Source of the DNA: an uncultured Lachnospiraceae bacterium
GTDB lineage: Bacteria; Bacillota; Clostridia; Lachnospirales; Lachnospiraceae
Length of the DNA: 64,000 nucleotides
Assembly: GCA_947566645.1 (NCBI GenBank)
Contig: CANOKL010000001.1
Span: 124,001-188,000 of the forward strand
Direction of reading: 5' to 3'
Shown in pieces: positions 33,985-42,559 of the stretch. Numbering within the stretch: position 1 is the first letter of the stretch; every line of letters starts with the position of its first letter. The notes below the pieces were generated by a model. It was not told where the DNA came from. It was given only the letters and a program-made list of their open reading frames with translations, and made no database searches. Position numbers and translations under genes: made by a program.

Positions 33985-34164
33985 GATGGAAGACCGGTGA
34001 TAGAAGACTAAGGATGGAAGACCGGTGGCAGAAGACAGAGGATGGAAGACCGGTGGCAGAAGACAGAGGATGAAAGACTGGTGGCAGAAGACGGAGGATG
34101 AAAGACCGGGGATGGAAGACTAAAGATGGAAAACAGAGGATCGAAGACAGAGGGTGAATGACAG
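33985..34164 (+). repeat. Minisatellite of 14/28-bp units between argC and the GNAT gene
   Basis: The tract begins with four 28-bp units of the type GATGGAAGACCGGT + GGCAGAAGACAGAG, which are themselves pairs of a 14-bp unit, and goes on as single 14-bp units (GATGGAAGACTAAA, GATGGAAAACAGAG, GATCGAAGACAGAG). It is purine-rich on the coding strand. It reaches up to the ATG of the next gene. Confidence 0.9.
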
Positions 34165-34608
34165 ATGGTAAGAGCAATGACAATTGAGGATTATGATGAG
34201 GTCTATGCATTATGGAGGAAAATCAGGGGATTTGGCCTGAGAAGTGTGGACGATTCCAGGGAGGGTGTTGCACGTTTTCTGTCGCGCAACCCGGAAACCA
34301 GCGTTGTAGCAAAAGAGGATGGCAGGATTGTAGGGGCAATCCTCTGTGGACATGACGGCAGGAGAGGATGCCTGTATCATGTGTGTGTGGATCCCGGATA
34401 CCGGATGAGAGGAATTGGGAAGTCCATGGTTGTATTTGCGATGGAGGCATTAAAAAAAGAAAAGATTAACAAGGTCTCCCTGATTGCTTTTACAAAAAAT
34501 GATATTGGAAATGCTTTCTGGAAGGAAATAGGCTGGACAAAACGCGAGGATCTGAATTATTATGATTTTACATTAAATGAAGAAAATATAACGGCATTTA
34601 TTCAGTAG
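34165..34608 (+). CDS. GNAT-family N-acetyltransferase in the arg operon
   Basis: 147 residues of the GNAT fold. The acetyl-CoA site 'VCVDPGYRMRGIGKSMV' (about 75-91) fits motif A. The substrate is not evident. Its place between argC and argJ makes an amino-acid-related role likely, possibly acetyl-CoA-dependent formation of N-acetylglutamate to prime the ArgJ cycle; this is inference only. The start ATG lies right behind the minisatellite, with only a weak ribosome site in it (GAGGGTGA). Confidence 0.75.
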   Translation: MVRAMTIEDYDEVYALWRKIRGFGLRSVDDSREGVARFLSRNPETSVVAKEDGRIVGAILCGHDGRRGCLYHVCVDPGYRMRGIGKSMVVFAMEALKKEKINKVSLIAFTKNDIGNAFWKEIGWTKREDLNYYDFTLNEENITAFIQ

Positions 34609-34679
34609 CAGAACAGGAACTACTCAGCAGTTCTGTACATTTGCGCAGGATTGCAGTGCAGACTATAAAGGAGGAGAAG

Positions 34680-35903
34680 ATGAAGCAGATAAAAGGCGGG
34701 GTTACCGCGGCAAAGGGATTTGAGGCAGCAAGTACGGCTGCAGGGATTAAGTATCAGAACAGAACAGATATGGCTCTGGTTTACAGCCAGGCTCCGTGTG
34801 CAGCGGCAGGAACCTTTACGACAAATGTGGTAAAGGCAGCGCCGGTTCAATGGGACCGTCAGGTGATAGACAGCAAAAGTCCGGTACAGGCAGTGATTGT
34901 GAATTCAGGGATTGCAAATGCCTGCACAGGAGAGGAGGGCTTTGGATATTGCAGAGATTCCGCAAAGGCAGCCGCAGAGGCTCTTCATATTTCTGAGGAC
35001 AGTGTGGTGCTGGGTTCAACTGGTGTAATCGGTATGCAGATTCCAATTGGGAAGCTGACTGCAGGAATTAAGGAACTTGCAGGAAAGAAAAATGCTTCTA
35101 TAGAAAGCGGAACCGAAGCAGCAAAGGCGATTATGACCACAGACACCTGTGAAAAGGAGCTGGCGGTCGAGTTTGAGATCAGCGGCAGGACCGTGACCAT
35201 CGGCGGAATGGCCAAGGGATCCGGGATGATTCATCCGAATATGTGCACTATGCTTGCATTCATTACAACGGATGCAGTCATTAGCCAGGAGACGCTTCAG
35301 AAGGCGCTAAGCGGGGATGTAGAAGATACTTATAATATGATTTCCGTGGACGGGGACACGTCAACCAATGACACGGTTCTCCTGCTGGCAAATGGTCTTG
35401 CCGGAAATCCGGAGATCATGTATGGAACAGAGGACTACGAGACATTTGTTCAGGCTCTTCACGAAGTAAATGAATATCTGGCGAAAAAGATTGCAGGGGA
35501 CGGCGAGGGAGCTACGGCACTGTTTGAGGTGAAGGCTGTAGGATGTGAGAGTACAGAGCAGGCAAAGACGCTGGCAAAGGCAGTCGTATGCTCCAGTCTT
35601 ACCAAGGCGGCAATCGCCGGTCATGATGCGAACTGGGGAAGAATCCTCTGTGCAATGGGATATTCCGGGGCACAGTTTGACCCGGAGAAGGTGGATCTGT
35701 TTTTCGAGAGCAGGGCAGGCAGGATTCAGATTATCGAAAACGGAATAGCGGCAGATTACAGTGAGGATGAGGCTGCCAGGATTCTCTCCGAACCGGCTGT
35801 GACAGCGATTGCAGACGTAAAGATGGGAGATAAGGAAGCCACAGCCTGGGGCTGTGACCTGACCCACGGCTATATTGATATCAATGCAGATTACAGGAGC
35901 TAG
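34680..35903 (+). CDS. argJ: Glutamate N-acetyltransferase/amino-acid acetyltransferase
   Basis: 407 residues. It moves the acetyl group from N-acetylornithine to glutamate. 'KGSGMIHPNMCTMLAFI' contains the self-cleavage site; the usual Ala-Thr is Cys-Thr here, with the nucleophile Thr kept. AAAGGAGGAG sets the start at 34680. The stop TAG is part of a CTAGTACAGC repeat end. Confidence 0.94.
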   Translation: MKQIKGGVTAAKGFEAASTAAGIKYQNRTDMALVYSQAPCAAAGTFTTNVVKAAPVQWDRQVIDSKSPVQAVIVNSGIANACTGEEGFGYCRDSAKAAAEALHISEDSVVLGSTGVIGMQIPIGKLTAGIKELAGKKNASIESGTEAAKAIMTTDTCEKELAVEFEISGRTVTIGGMAKGSGMIHPNMCTMLAFITTDAVISQETLQKALSGDVEDTYNMISVDGDTSTNDTVLLLANGLAGNPEIMYGTEDYETFVQALHEVNEYLAKKIAGDGEGATALFEVKAVGCESTEQAKTLAKAVVCSSLTKAAIAGHDANWGRILCAMGYSGAQFDPEKVDLFFESRAGRIQIIENGIAADYSEDEAARILSEPAVTAIADVKMGDKEATAWGCDLTHGYIDINADYRS

Positions 35904-35930
35904 TACAGCATTGCATAATTAATAGTGAAA
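35900..35930 (+). repeat. CTAGTACAGC repeat, solo left end
   Basis: CTAGTACAGCATTGCATAAT then TAATAGTGAA matches the terminal repeat of the 165-bp element at 51134. It supplies the stop codon of argJ. Confidence 0.7.
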
Positions 35931-35945
35931 GGGAAGCAGAACGAG

Positions 35946-36857
35946 ATGAATAAGGATATGCAGAAGTTTTTAGATAAGGCGGAGGTGCTGATTGAGGCGC
36001 TTCCGTATATACAGCGGTTCAACCGCAGAATTATTGTGGTAAAATACGGCGGAAGCGCAATGGTGGATGAGGAATTAAAGGCGCAGGTCATCCAGGATGT
36101 AACACTTCTTAAGCTGGTAGGCTTTAAGCCGATCATTGTCCATGGCGGCGGCAAGGAGATCAGCCGGTGGGTAGGAAAGGTTGGTATGGAGCCGGAATTT
36201 GTCAATGGCCTCCGTGTGACAGACGAAGCGACCATGGAGCTTGCAGAGATGGTACTTGGAAAGGTCAATAAGAGCCTCGTCCAGCTTGTGGAGAGCCTGG
36301 GGGTAAGAGCCATCGGTATCAGCGGCAAGGACGGAAAGCTTCTTTCTGTCAGCAAAAAGTATGCAGGCGGGGAGGACATCGGCTTTGTGGGGGATGTGAA
36401 AAGGGTAGATGCCACAGTTCTTTACGACCTTCTTGAAAAAGATTTCCTGCCGGTTGTATGCCCCACAGGTCTTGATGACCACTACAATACATACAATATT
36501 AACGCAGATGACGCTGCCTGTGCAATCGCCAGGGCCATGAGGGCGGAAAAGCTGGCATTCTTAACAGATATCGAGGGAGTATATAAGGATCCGAAGGATC
36601 CACAGACGCTGATTTCAGAGCTTACAGTCACAGAGGCGCATGAGCTTATGAAGGACGGCTATATCGGCGGCGGTATGCTTCCAAAGCTTAAAAATTGTAT
36701 TGACGCCATTGAACACGGGGTTTCCCGGGTGCATATTTTAGACGGGCGGATTCCGCACTGCCTGCTTCTTGAGATCTTCACCAACAAGGGAATCGGTACA
36801 GCAATTATAAATGACGGAGAGCAGAGATATTATGATACAAGTGTCAAAAGGTCATGA
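35946..36857 (+). CDS. argB: Acetylglutamate kinase
   Basis: 303 residues. It phosphorylates N-acetylglutamate. '[11 protein letters not shown]' (nucleotide-binding Lys and Gly), '[13 protein letters not shown]' and '[14 protein letters not shown]' are clear. ATG 35946 gives the usual N-terminus ([19 protein letters not shown]); a GTG at 35925 in frame is less likely. The last residues (YYDTSVKRS) and stop are encoded by a GATACAAGTGTCAAAAGG repeat arm, so the natural end was altered. Confidence 0.94.
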   Translation: MNKDMQKFLDKAEVLIEALPYIQRFNRRIIVVKYGGSAMVDEELKAQVIQDVTLLKLVGFKPIIVHGGGKEISRWVGKVGMEPEFVNGLRVTDEATMELAEMVLGKVNKSLVQLVESLGVRAIGISGKDGKLLSVSKKYAGGEDIGFVGDVKRVDATVLYDLLEKDFLPVVCPTGLDDHYNTYNINADDAACAIARAMRAEKLAFLTDIEGVYKDPKDPQTLISELTVTEAHELMKDGYIGGGMLPKLKNCIDAIEHGVSRVHILDGRIPHCLLLEIFTNKGIGTAIINDGEQRYYDTSVKRS

Positions 36858-36873
36858 GTTGGAGAATAGGAAA

Positions 36874-38058
36874 ATGAATCAGTATCAGGGATATATGGAA
36901 GAGACAGAGGGTGCACTAGTGCATACCTACAACCGGTTTCCGGTTATATTTGAAAAAGGCGAGGGTGTATATCTTTACGACACAGAAGGGAAAAAGTACC
37001 TTGATTTTGCAGCGGGAATCGCGGTATGTGGACTTGGATATGGAAATCCGGAATTAAACCAGGCACTGAAGGATCAGATTGACATGCTTATGCATACGTC
37101 AAATCTGTATTATAATACAACCTGCGGGAAGGCGGCCCGCGCGCTTCTTCAGGCTACGGGAATGGACCGCGTATTTTTTACCAACAGCGGTACAGAGGCC
37201 ATTGAGGGAGCCTTAAAGGCTGCAAGAAAGTATGCATATAAAAAGGGGACCGGACGATATGAATTTATCGCTATGGAACACTCCTTTCACGGACGGAGTA
37301 TCGGAGCTGTATCTGTAACGGGAAATGCACATTACAGAGAACCCTTTGAACCCATGCTTCCAGGCGTAAAATTCGCTGAGTTTAACAATCTGGAGAGTGT
37401 AAAGGCTCAGATTTCCGATAAGACCTGTGCAATTCTTCTGGAGCCGGTTCAGGGAGAGGGCGGGATCCATATGGCAGAGCCTGACTTTATAAAAGGAATC
37501 CGGAAGCTTTGTGATGAAGAAGGAATCCTCATGATCTGTGATGAGATCCAGTGCGGCATGGGGCGCACAGGTTCCATGTTTGCATGGCAGAATTATGGAA
37601 CAAAGCCGGATATTATGGCTGTGGCGAAAGCAATCGGCAGCGGAGTTCCGGTAGGCGCGTTTGCCATGACAGAGGATGTGGCAGAGTTTTCCCTGGAGCC
37701 GGGCGACCACGGTTCTACCTACGGCGGCAATCCCTTTGTCTGCGCAGCAGTGGCGAAGACCATAGAAATTTTTGAAAGAGAAGCAATTCCCGCACATGTA
37801 AAGGAAATGGGGGAATATCTGAGTAAGGGCTTAAAGGCGCTGAAGAAAACTACGGATGAGATACAGGAGATAAGGGGAACCGGACTGATTCAGGGAATCA
37901 GGGTAAAAAAACCGGCGGGAGAGATCATTAACCAGGCGCTTAAGGAAGGACTTGTTATCATCAGCGCCAGTGAGAATGTGATCCGCCTTGTTCCGCCCCT
38001 GATCATAGAAAAAGAGCATGTAGACGAGATGCTTGGCATCCTGAGGAAAATCATTTGA
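36874..38058 (+). CDS. argD: Acetylornithine aminotransferase
   Basis: 394 residues, class III PLP aminotransferase that makes N-acetylornithine. 'TNSGTEAIEGALKAARK' (phosphate-binding), 'ICDEIQCGMGRTG' (Asp to the PLP nitrogen) and the PLP Lys in 'DIMAVAKAIGSGVPVGAF'. GGAG at 36861 selects ATG 36874; frames starting upstream run through the repeat. Last gene of the arg operon; argF and argH are not in the window. Confidence 0.94.
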   Translation: MNQYQGYMEETEGALVHTYNRFPVIFEKGEGVYLYDTEGKKYLDFAAGIAVCGLGYGNPELNQALKDQIDMLMHTSNLYYNTTCGKAARALLQATGMDRVFFTNSGTEAIEGALKAARKYAYKKGTGRYEFIAMEHSFHGRSIGAVSVTGNAHYREPFEPMLPGVKFAEFNNLESVKAQISDKTCAILLEPVQGEGGIHMAEPDFIKGIRKLCDEEGILMICDEIQCGMGRTGSMFAWQNYGTKPDIMAVAKAIGSGVPVGAFAMTEDVAEFSLEPGDHGSTYGGNPFVCAAVAKTIEIFEREAIPAHVKEMGEYLSKGLKALKKTTDEIQEIRGTGLIQGIRVKKPAGEIINQALKEGLVIISASENVIRLVPPLIIEKEHVDEMLGILRKII

Positions 38059-38194
38059 TGATACAAAATGAGGTTTTATCCTATAATACAAAGACCAATT
38101 CCTGGATATACTATAATGAAAGTGACGCAGCAGTCCGGACAGGCCGCTTTAGCCTGCCGGAACTGCCGCAGAACGTCAGGAGGTAGATTCAGAG

Positions 38195-38626
38195 ATGATT
38201 GGTTTTTTTATTGCATTATTGTCAGGTGCGCTGATGAGCGTACAGGGAGTTTTTAATACCCAGGTAACGAAGACAACCGGGATGTGGGTAAGCAATGCCT
38301 GGGTACAGCTGACGGCATTCCTTGTCTGCATTGTGGCATGGCTGATTGCCGGACGGGATCAGATTACGACGCTTGCGAAGGTGGAGCCAAGGTATGTGCT
38401 GCTGGGCGGAGTGATCGGGGCAGGCATTACCCTGACTGTGATAAAGAGCATGGAGCAGCTAGGACCTGCCAAAGCCGCGCTTCTGATTGTCATAGCACAG
38501 CTCATTGTGGCATATGTGATCGAATTATTAGGACTTTTTGGGGTTGATAAGGAACCTTTGGAGTGGAGAAAAGTAATTGGTATGGGAATTGCATTAATAG
38601 GAGTTGCAATTTTCCAGTGGAAATAG
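38195..38626 (+). CDS. DMT-superfamily YdcZ-type (DUF606) membrane protein
   Basis: 143 residues with about five hydrophobic segments. The opening 'GFFIALLSGALMSVQGVFNTQV' and the 'GAGITLTVIKSMEQLGPAKAAL' region are characteristic of DUF606. The family is placed with small DMT transporters; the substrate is unknown. AGGAGGT precedes the ATG by a normal distance. Confidence 0.82.
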   Translation: MIGFFIALLSGALMSVQGVFNTQVTKTTGMWVSNAWVQLTAFLVCIVAWLIAGRDQITTLAKVEPRYVLLGGVIGAGITLTVIKSMEQLGPAKAALLIVIAQLIVAYVIELLGLFGVDKEPLEWRKVIGMGIALIGVAIFQWK

Positions 38627-38660
38627 TACAATAAGAGTGTCTTAGCATAACAGAGGGGTA

Positions 38661-38684
38661 TTTACAGTCTTAAAAAACTGTAAA
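38661..38684 (+). promoter_or_regulatory. Hairpin before the comEA ribosome site
   Basis: TTTACAGT (38661-38668) pairs with ACTGTAAA (38677-38684), directly next to the GGAG used for comEA. It might limit translation. Confidence 0.35.
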
Positions 38685-38694
38685 GGAGAACATT

Positions 38695-39384
38695 ATGCGA
38701 AGGACTAATGTGTTACAAACTGATTTTTTTCTTCATTATTTATTCCTTCTTATTGGAATGATGGCTGTGCTCCTGGCTCTCACAGGACTGCAAGGCTGTG
38801 CAGCAAAGGACGAAAAAGGTTCAGAAATCCGGGAGGTAGATGTTCTGGCAGAAGAGGAGACGTCCTCAGATGACGGACAGGCAGACATCTCCCCGCAGGA
38901 TGAAAACATATATGTGTATGTGTGCGGGGAGGTAGCCACTCCCGGGGTTTTTGAACTCCCGCCGGACAGCCGCGTGTTCGAGGCAATCAGAGCGGCAGGC
39001 GGCATGACAGGGAAGGCCGCTGATTCGTATCTGAATCAGGCGGAGAAGCTTACAGACGGCCAGCAGGTCTATGTGCCGTCAGAAAAAGAGCTTTCAGAAA
39101 AGAAACTTTCAGAAAAGGAACAGGCAGGAACGATACCTTCAGAAGAAGGAGCATCGGGGAAGACGCCCGCCGGTATCCCGGAGGCGGATGACGGGAAAGT
39201 GGATCTGAATACCGCGTCAAAGGAAGAGCTGATGACACTGAGCGGAATCGGGGAAGTGAAGGCAGAAGCAATTATCCGTTACCGCGAGGAAAAGGGAGGA
39301 TTTACCTCTATTGAAGAACTAAAGGAGATTGAAGGCATCAAGGATGGTGTGTTTGGCAAGGTGAAGGATCAGATTAAGATTTGA
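38695..39384 (+). CDS. comEA: ComEA-like DNA-binding competence protein
   Basis: 229 residues. The N-terminal membrane region ends in a lipobox-like LQGC (Cys35). A SLBB domain (about 70-125, 'NIYVYVCGEVATPGVFELP') is followed by a Ser/Glu/Lys-rich linker and a helix-hairpin-helix pair at the C-terminus ('VDLNTASKEELMTLSGIGEV', to 229) that binds double-stranded DNA. It serves as DNA receptor for uptake through ComEC, encoded 3 kb downstream. Confidence 0.9.
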   Translation: MRRTNVLQTDFFLHYLFLLIGMMAVLLALTGLQGCAAKDEKGSEIREVDVLAEEETSSDDGQADISPQDENIYVYVCGEVATPGVFELPPDSRVFEAIRAAGGMTGKAADSYLNQAEKLTDGQQVYVPSEKELSEKKLSEKEQAGTIPSEEGASGKTPAGIPEADDGKVDLNTASKEELMTLSGIGEVKAEAIIRYREEKGGFTSIEELKEIEGIKDGVFGKVKDQIKI

Positions 39385-39400
39385 CAGGGGAAGTATAAGA

Positions 39401-40090
39401 ATGGGGAAGCGTGTATTAGTTGTTGACGATGAGAAGTTAATTGTTAAGGGAATACGATTCAGCCTGGAACAGGACGGCATGGATGTAGATGCGGCTTATG
39501 ACGGTGAAGAGGCACTTGCGCTTGCGGGGGAGAATGCCTATGATCTCATTTTGCTTGACATCATGCTTCCGAAGCTTGACGGATTTGAGGTGTGCCAGAG
39601 GATTCGTGAATTTTCAGATGTGCCGGTTGTCATGCTGACAGCAAAGGGCGAGGATATGGACAAGATTCTCGGCCTGGAATATGGTGCGGATGATTATATT
39701 ACGAAGCCCTTTAACATACTTGAGGTGAAGGCGCGGATTAAGGCGATTATGCGCAGAACCAGCAGACGCGGGGATATACATACAGCAGGCAGGATGATCG
39801 TAAAAGGCGGCATGACCATTGACTGTGAGAGCAGGCGTGTGGTAATTGAAGACAGGGAAGTGAACCTGACAGCAAAGGAATTTGACCTGATTGAGCTTCT
39901 CGCTACGAATCCAGGCAAGGTATACAGCAGGGAGAATCTTCTGAATATTGTATGGGGATATGAATACCCCGGCGATGCGAGAACAGTGGATGTACATATA
40001 AGGCGTCTGCGGGAAAAGATCGAAAAGAACCCGAGCGATCCAAAATACGTACATACAAAATGGGGAGTGGGTTATTATTTTAGGGGTTAG
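39401..40090 (+). CDS. OmpR/PhoB-family response regulator
   Basis: 229 residues. Receiver domain with the acidic pocket 'VVDDEK' and the phospho-acceptor Asp in 'LILLDIMLPKLDG', Lys in 'ADDYITKPF'. C-terminal winged helix ending 'VHTKWGVGYYFRG'. It follows comEA by 16 nt and precedes its kinase, so it sits inside the competence-gene cluster. The target genes are unknown. Confidence 0.92.
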   Translation: MGKRVLVVDDEKLIVKGIRFSLEQDGMDVDAAYDGEEALALAGENAYDLILLDIMLPKLDGFEVCQRIREFSDVPVVMLTAKGEDMDKILGLEYGADDYITKPFNILEVKARIKAIMRRTSRRGDIHTAGRMIVKGGMTIDCESRRVVIEDREVNLTAKEFDLIELLATNPGKVYSRENLLNIVWGYEYPGDARTVDVHIRRLREKIEKNPSDPKYVHTKWGVGYYFRG

Positions 40091-40136
40091 GCCATATTTA
40101 AAAAAAAGTATATTTAAGAGTCTCCGTTTCCGGCTT

Positions 40137-41519
40137 ATGATTCTCATCGTTGTTGTGGGAATGATACCAATGCTCCTTTTGGAAATGGTGATTCTTAAGA
40201 GTTATGAAAAACGGGCGGTAGATGTACGGACCGCCGAGATTCAGAATCAATGTACAATTCTATGTAACCAGCTTGGTGACTTAAGCTACCAGCAGGGAGA
40301 GACATCTGATATAGTCCGGACGGAGTTTGTCCAGTTATCCAATATTTATAATGGCCGTGTTATGCTGATTGATCAGGAATTCCGTATTGTAGAGGATACA
40401 TATGGCATGGATGAAGGGAAGACAATTGTCTCGCGGGATGTGATCAGGTGCTTTAGAGGCAGTGGGGAAGGGACGAGCCACTATGATGCACAGAACCGCT
40501 ATATAGAAGTGACGTCACCGGTTGTAGGCAATGCGTCTGAGAAGGTAGAAGGAGTGATTCTGGTCAGTGTATCCACAGATTCCATTGAGGACAGTATGAT
40601 GCTTCTTGTTAACAGGGCGCGGACCATAGAGGCTGTGGCAGGGGTTATTTTACTGATCGCTGCATTTGTGATTGGTGCAGGAACCGTGAGGCCGTTTCAG
40701 AGGATTACCGGCTCTATCGAGGCAGTAACAGAGGGCTATGAGGATAATTATCTGCATGAAAATGCCTATACAGAGACGATCCTTTTGTCTGAGTCATTTA
40801 ATAAGATGCTGGGCAGGCTCAAGGTACTGGACGATTCCAGGCAGGAGTTTGTGTCAAATGTCTCCCACGAGCTTAAGACGCCCCTGACCTCCATGAAGGT
40901 TCTGGCAGATTCTCTTCTTTCCCAGGAGGAGGTGCCGGTGGAGCTGTACCGGGAGTTCATGGGAGATATGTCAGAAGAGATTGAGAGAGAGAATAAGATC
41001 ATCAATGATTTTCTGTCTCTTGTGAAGCTTGACAAGACTGCCAATACCATGAACATCACGACAGAGAGCATCAATGCACTTGTGGAGCGGGTGCTCAAAA
41101 GGCTGCGCCCGATTGCGGCACAGCGCAATATTGAGCTGATTTTCGAAAGCTTCCGTCCGGTTTCGGCAGAAGTAGATGAGATGAAGCTGTCCCTTGCCCT
41201 TACGAATCTGGTGGAAAATGCAATCAAGTATAATAAGGAAAATGGCTGGGTGCATGTTTCCCTTAATGCAGACCATAAGTCGCTCTGCATCGAGGTGGCG
41301 GATTCCGGGATTGGGATTAAGCAGGAGGATACAGAACATATCTTTGAACGCTTTTACCGGGTAGACAAGTCCCACTCCAGGGAAATCGGGGGAACCGGGC
41401 TGGGGCTTTCCATTGCAAGAAGTGCAGTGGTTATGCACCGGGGCGCCATAAAGGTATACAGCCAGATCGGCGAGGGCACCACATTTACTGTCCGTATGCC
41501 GCTGATTTATGTATCTTAG
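40137..41519 (+). CDS. Sensor histidine kinase
   Basis: 460 residues from the first ATG. Two membrane helices (about 1-20 and 160-185) enclose an extracellular domain; then HAMP, HisKA ('FVSNVSHELKTPLTSMK') and HATPase_c ('LVENAIKYNKENG', 'GTGLGLSIARS'). The frame is open before this ATG and would read SIFKSLRFRLM, a normal basic kinase N-terminus, but no ATG, GTG or TTG occurs there. The real start may be a rare codon or the original start codon was lost. Confidence 0.88.
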   Translation: MILIVVVGMIPMLLLEMVILKSYEKRAVDVRTAEIQNQCTILCNQLGDLSYQQGETSDIVRTEFVQLSNIYNGRVMLIDQEFRIVEDTYGMDEGKTIVSRDVIRCFRGSGEGTSHYDAQNRYIEVTSPVVGNASEKVEGVILVSVSTDSIEDSMMLLVNRARTIEAVAGVILLIAAFVIGAGTVRPFQRITGSIEAVTEGYEDNYLHENAYTETILLSESFNKMLGRLKVLDDSRQEFVSNVSHELKTPLTSMKVLADSLLSQEEVPVELYREFMGDMSEEIERENKIINDFLSLVKLDKTANTMNITTESINALVERVLKRLRPIAAQRNIELIFESFRPVSAEVDEMKLSLALTNLVENAIKYNKENGWVHVSLNADHKSLCIEVADSGIGIKQEDTEHIFERFYRVDKSHSREIGGTGLGLSIARSAVVMHRGAIKVYSQIGEGTTFTVRMPLIYVS

Positions 41520-41549
41520 AGCTGCCTGGCAGATCTGCTGTGAAGATGC

Positions 41550-41595
41550 CAGTACAGCGTTGCAGAATTCACCATTCATTAAGCAAGGCTGTACT
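41550..41595. repeat. CTAGTACAGC repeat, short palindromic copy
   Basis: AGTACAGCGTTGCAGAATT ... TTAAGCAAGGCTGTACT, about 45 bp. It consists of the two ends of the 165-bp element at 51134 with the middle missing. Confidence 0.75.
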
Positions 41596-41629
41596 GCTAC
41601 AGAGGAATTGTATGAACGGGGAAGAGAAG

Positions 41630-42559
41630 ATGAAGGATAGGAGAAAAGGAAAATATATCATTCTGCTGGCTTTTTTGCTGCTTCTATGCGGATGCGGGAG
41701 GGGAAAGGAGCTGGAGACAGGAGGCTATCGTATCTTTTACCTGGATACGGACGGGACACAGCTCGTGGAGGAGCAGTGCGAGTCAGATGCAGGAACCGTG
41801 GAAGGAAAAGTAGAGGAGGTGCTTGGCCTCCTTAAGGCAGAGCCTGATACGATTGATTATAAGAGTGTATTCACAGATAATGTGAAGATTGATTCATGGG
41901 AACTTCATGAGACGAAGCTGCGCCTTAACTTTAGTAAAAAATACAGGAAGCTGGATACGGTGTCGGAGCTGCTTTTACGGGCGGCTGTGGTACAGTCCCT
42001 GGTCCAGATCTCCGGTGTGGATTATGTCTGCTTTTATGTGGGCGGGGAGCCGCTTGTGAGTAACAGCGGTAAAGAAGCAGGTTATATGAGGGCAGAGGAC
42101 TTTGTGCAGAATACGGGCTCCTCTCTCCACAACTATCAGACAGCAAACCTGACACTGTATTTTTCCAATGAAAAGGGGGACAGGCTGTCCCGGGAGGAGG
42201 TAAGTGTACGGTATAACAGCAATATGTCTGTGGAAAAGCTCATTGTGGAGCAGCTTCTTAAGGGGCCTTCTGCAGCAGGGGACAAAGCGGTCATACCGGC
42301 AGGAACCAGGCTTCTGGGTGTTTCCATCAGGGAAAATGTGTGTTATGTAAATTTTGATGAGGGTTTCTTAAATGTTGCAGAGAAGGTCAATCCCAAGGTT
42401 ACGGTGTATGCACTGGTGAATTCCATTATAGACGGCGGGGAAACCAGCCAGGTGCAGATTCTGGTCAATGGAGAAACCAATATTACGTATCAGGAGACCA
42501 TTGATTTAAGCAAACCCCTTTCAAAGGATCCGAAGTTAATAGAAAAGAGGCAGGAGTGA
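41630..42559 (+). CDS. GerMN-domain lipoprotein
   Basis: 309 residues. Signal sequence with lipobox LCGC (Cys22). Two GerMN domains follow (about 40-165, and 185-300 with 'RLLGVSIRENVCYVNFDEGF'). GerM of Bacillus functions in sporulation and germination; here the gene is next to a two-component system and comEC. ATG 41630 gives a normal signal peptide; ATG 41612 with GAGG upstream is an alternative. Its TGA overlaps the GTG of comEC. Confidence 0.83.
   Translation: MKDRRKGKYIILLAFLLLLCGCGRGKELETGGYRIFYLDTDGTQLVEEQCESDAGTVEGKVEEVLGLLKAEPDTIDYKSVFTDNVKIDSWELHETKLRLNFSKKYRKLDTVSELLLRAAVVQSLVQISGVDYVCFYVGGEPLVSNSGKEAGYMRAEDFVQNTGSSLHNYQTANLTLYFSNEKGDRLSREEVSVRYNSNMSVEKLIVEQLLKGPSAAGDKAVIPAGTRLLGVSIRENVCYVNFDEGFLNVAEKVNPKVTVYALVNSIIDGGETSQVQILVNGETNITYQETIDLSKPLSKDPKLIEKRQE

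Noticed and set aside
33985..34164. CRISPR array
   Set aside because: Units are contiguous 14/28-bp repeats without unique spacers, and no cas genes are present.
33575..34210. Minus-strand frame running through the minisatellite
   Set aside because: Its repetitive Pro/Leu/Ser sequence is only the reverse reading of the tandem repeats and of argC; no ribosome site.
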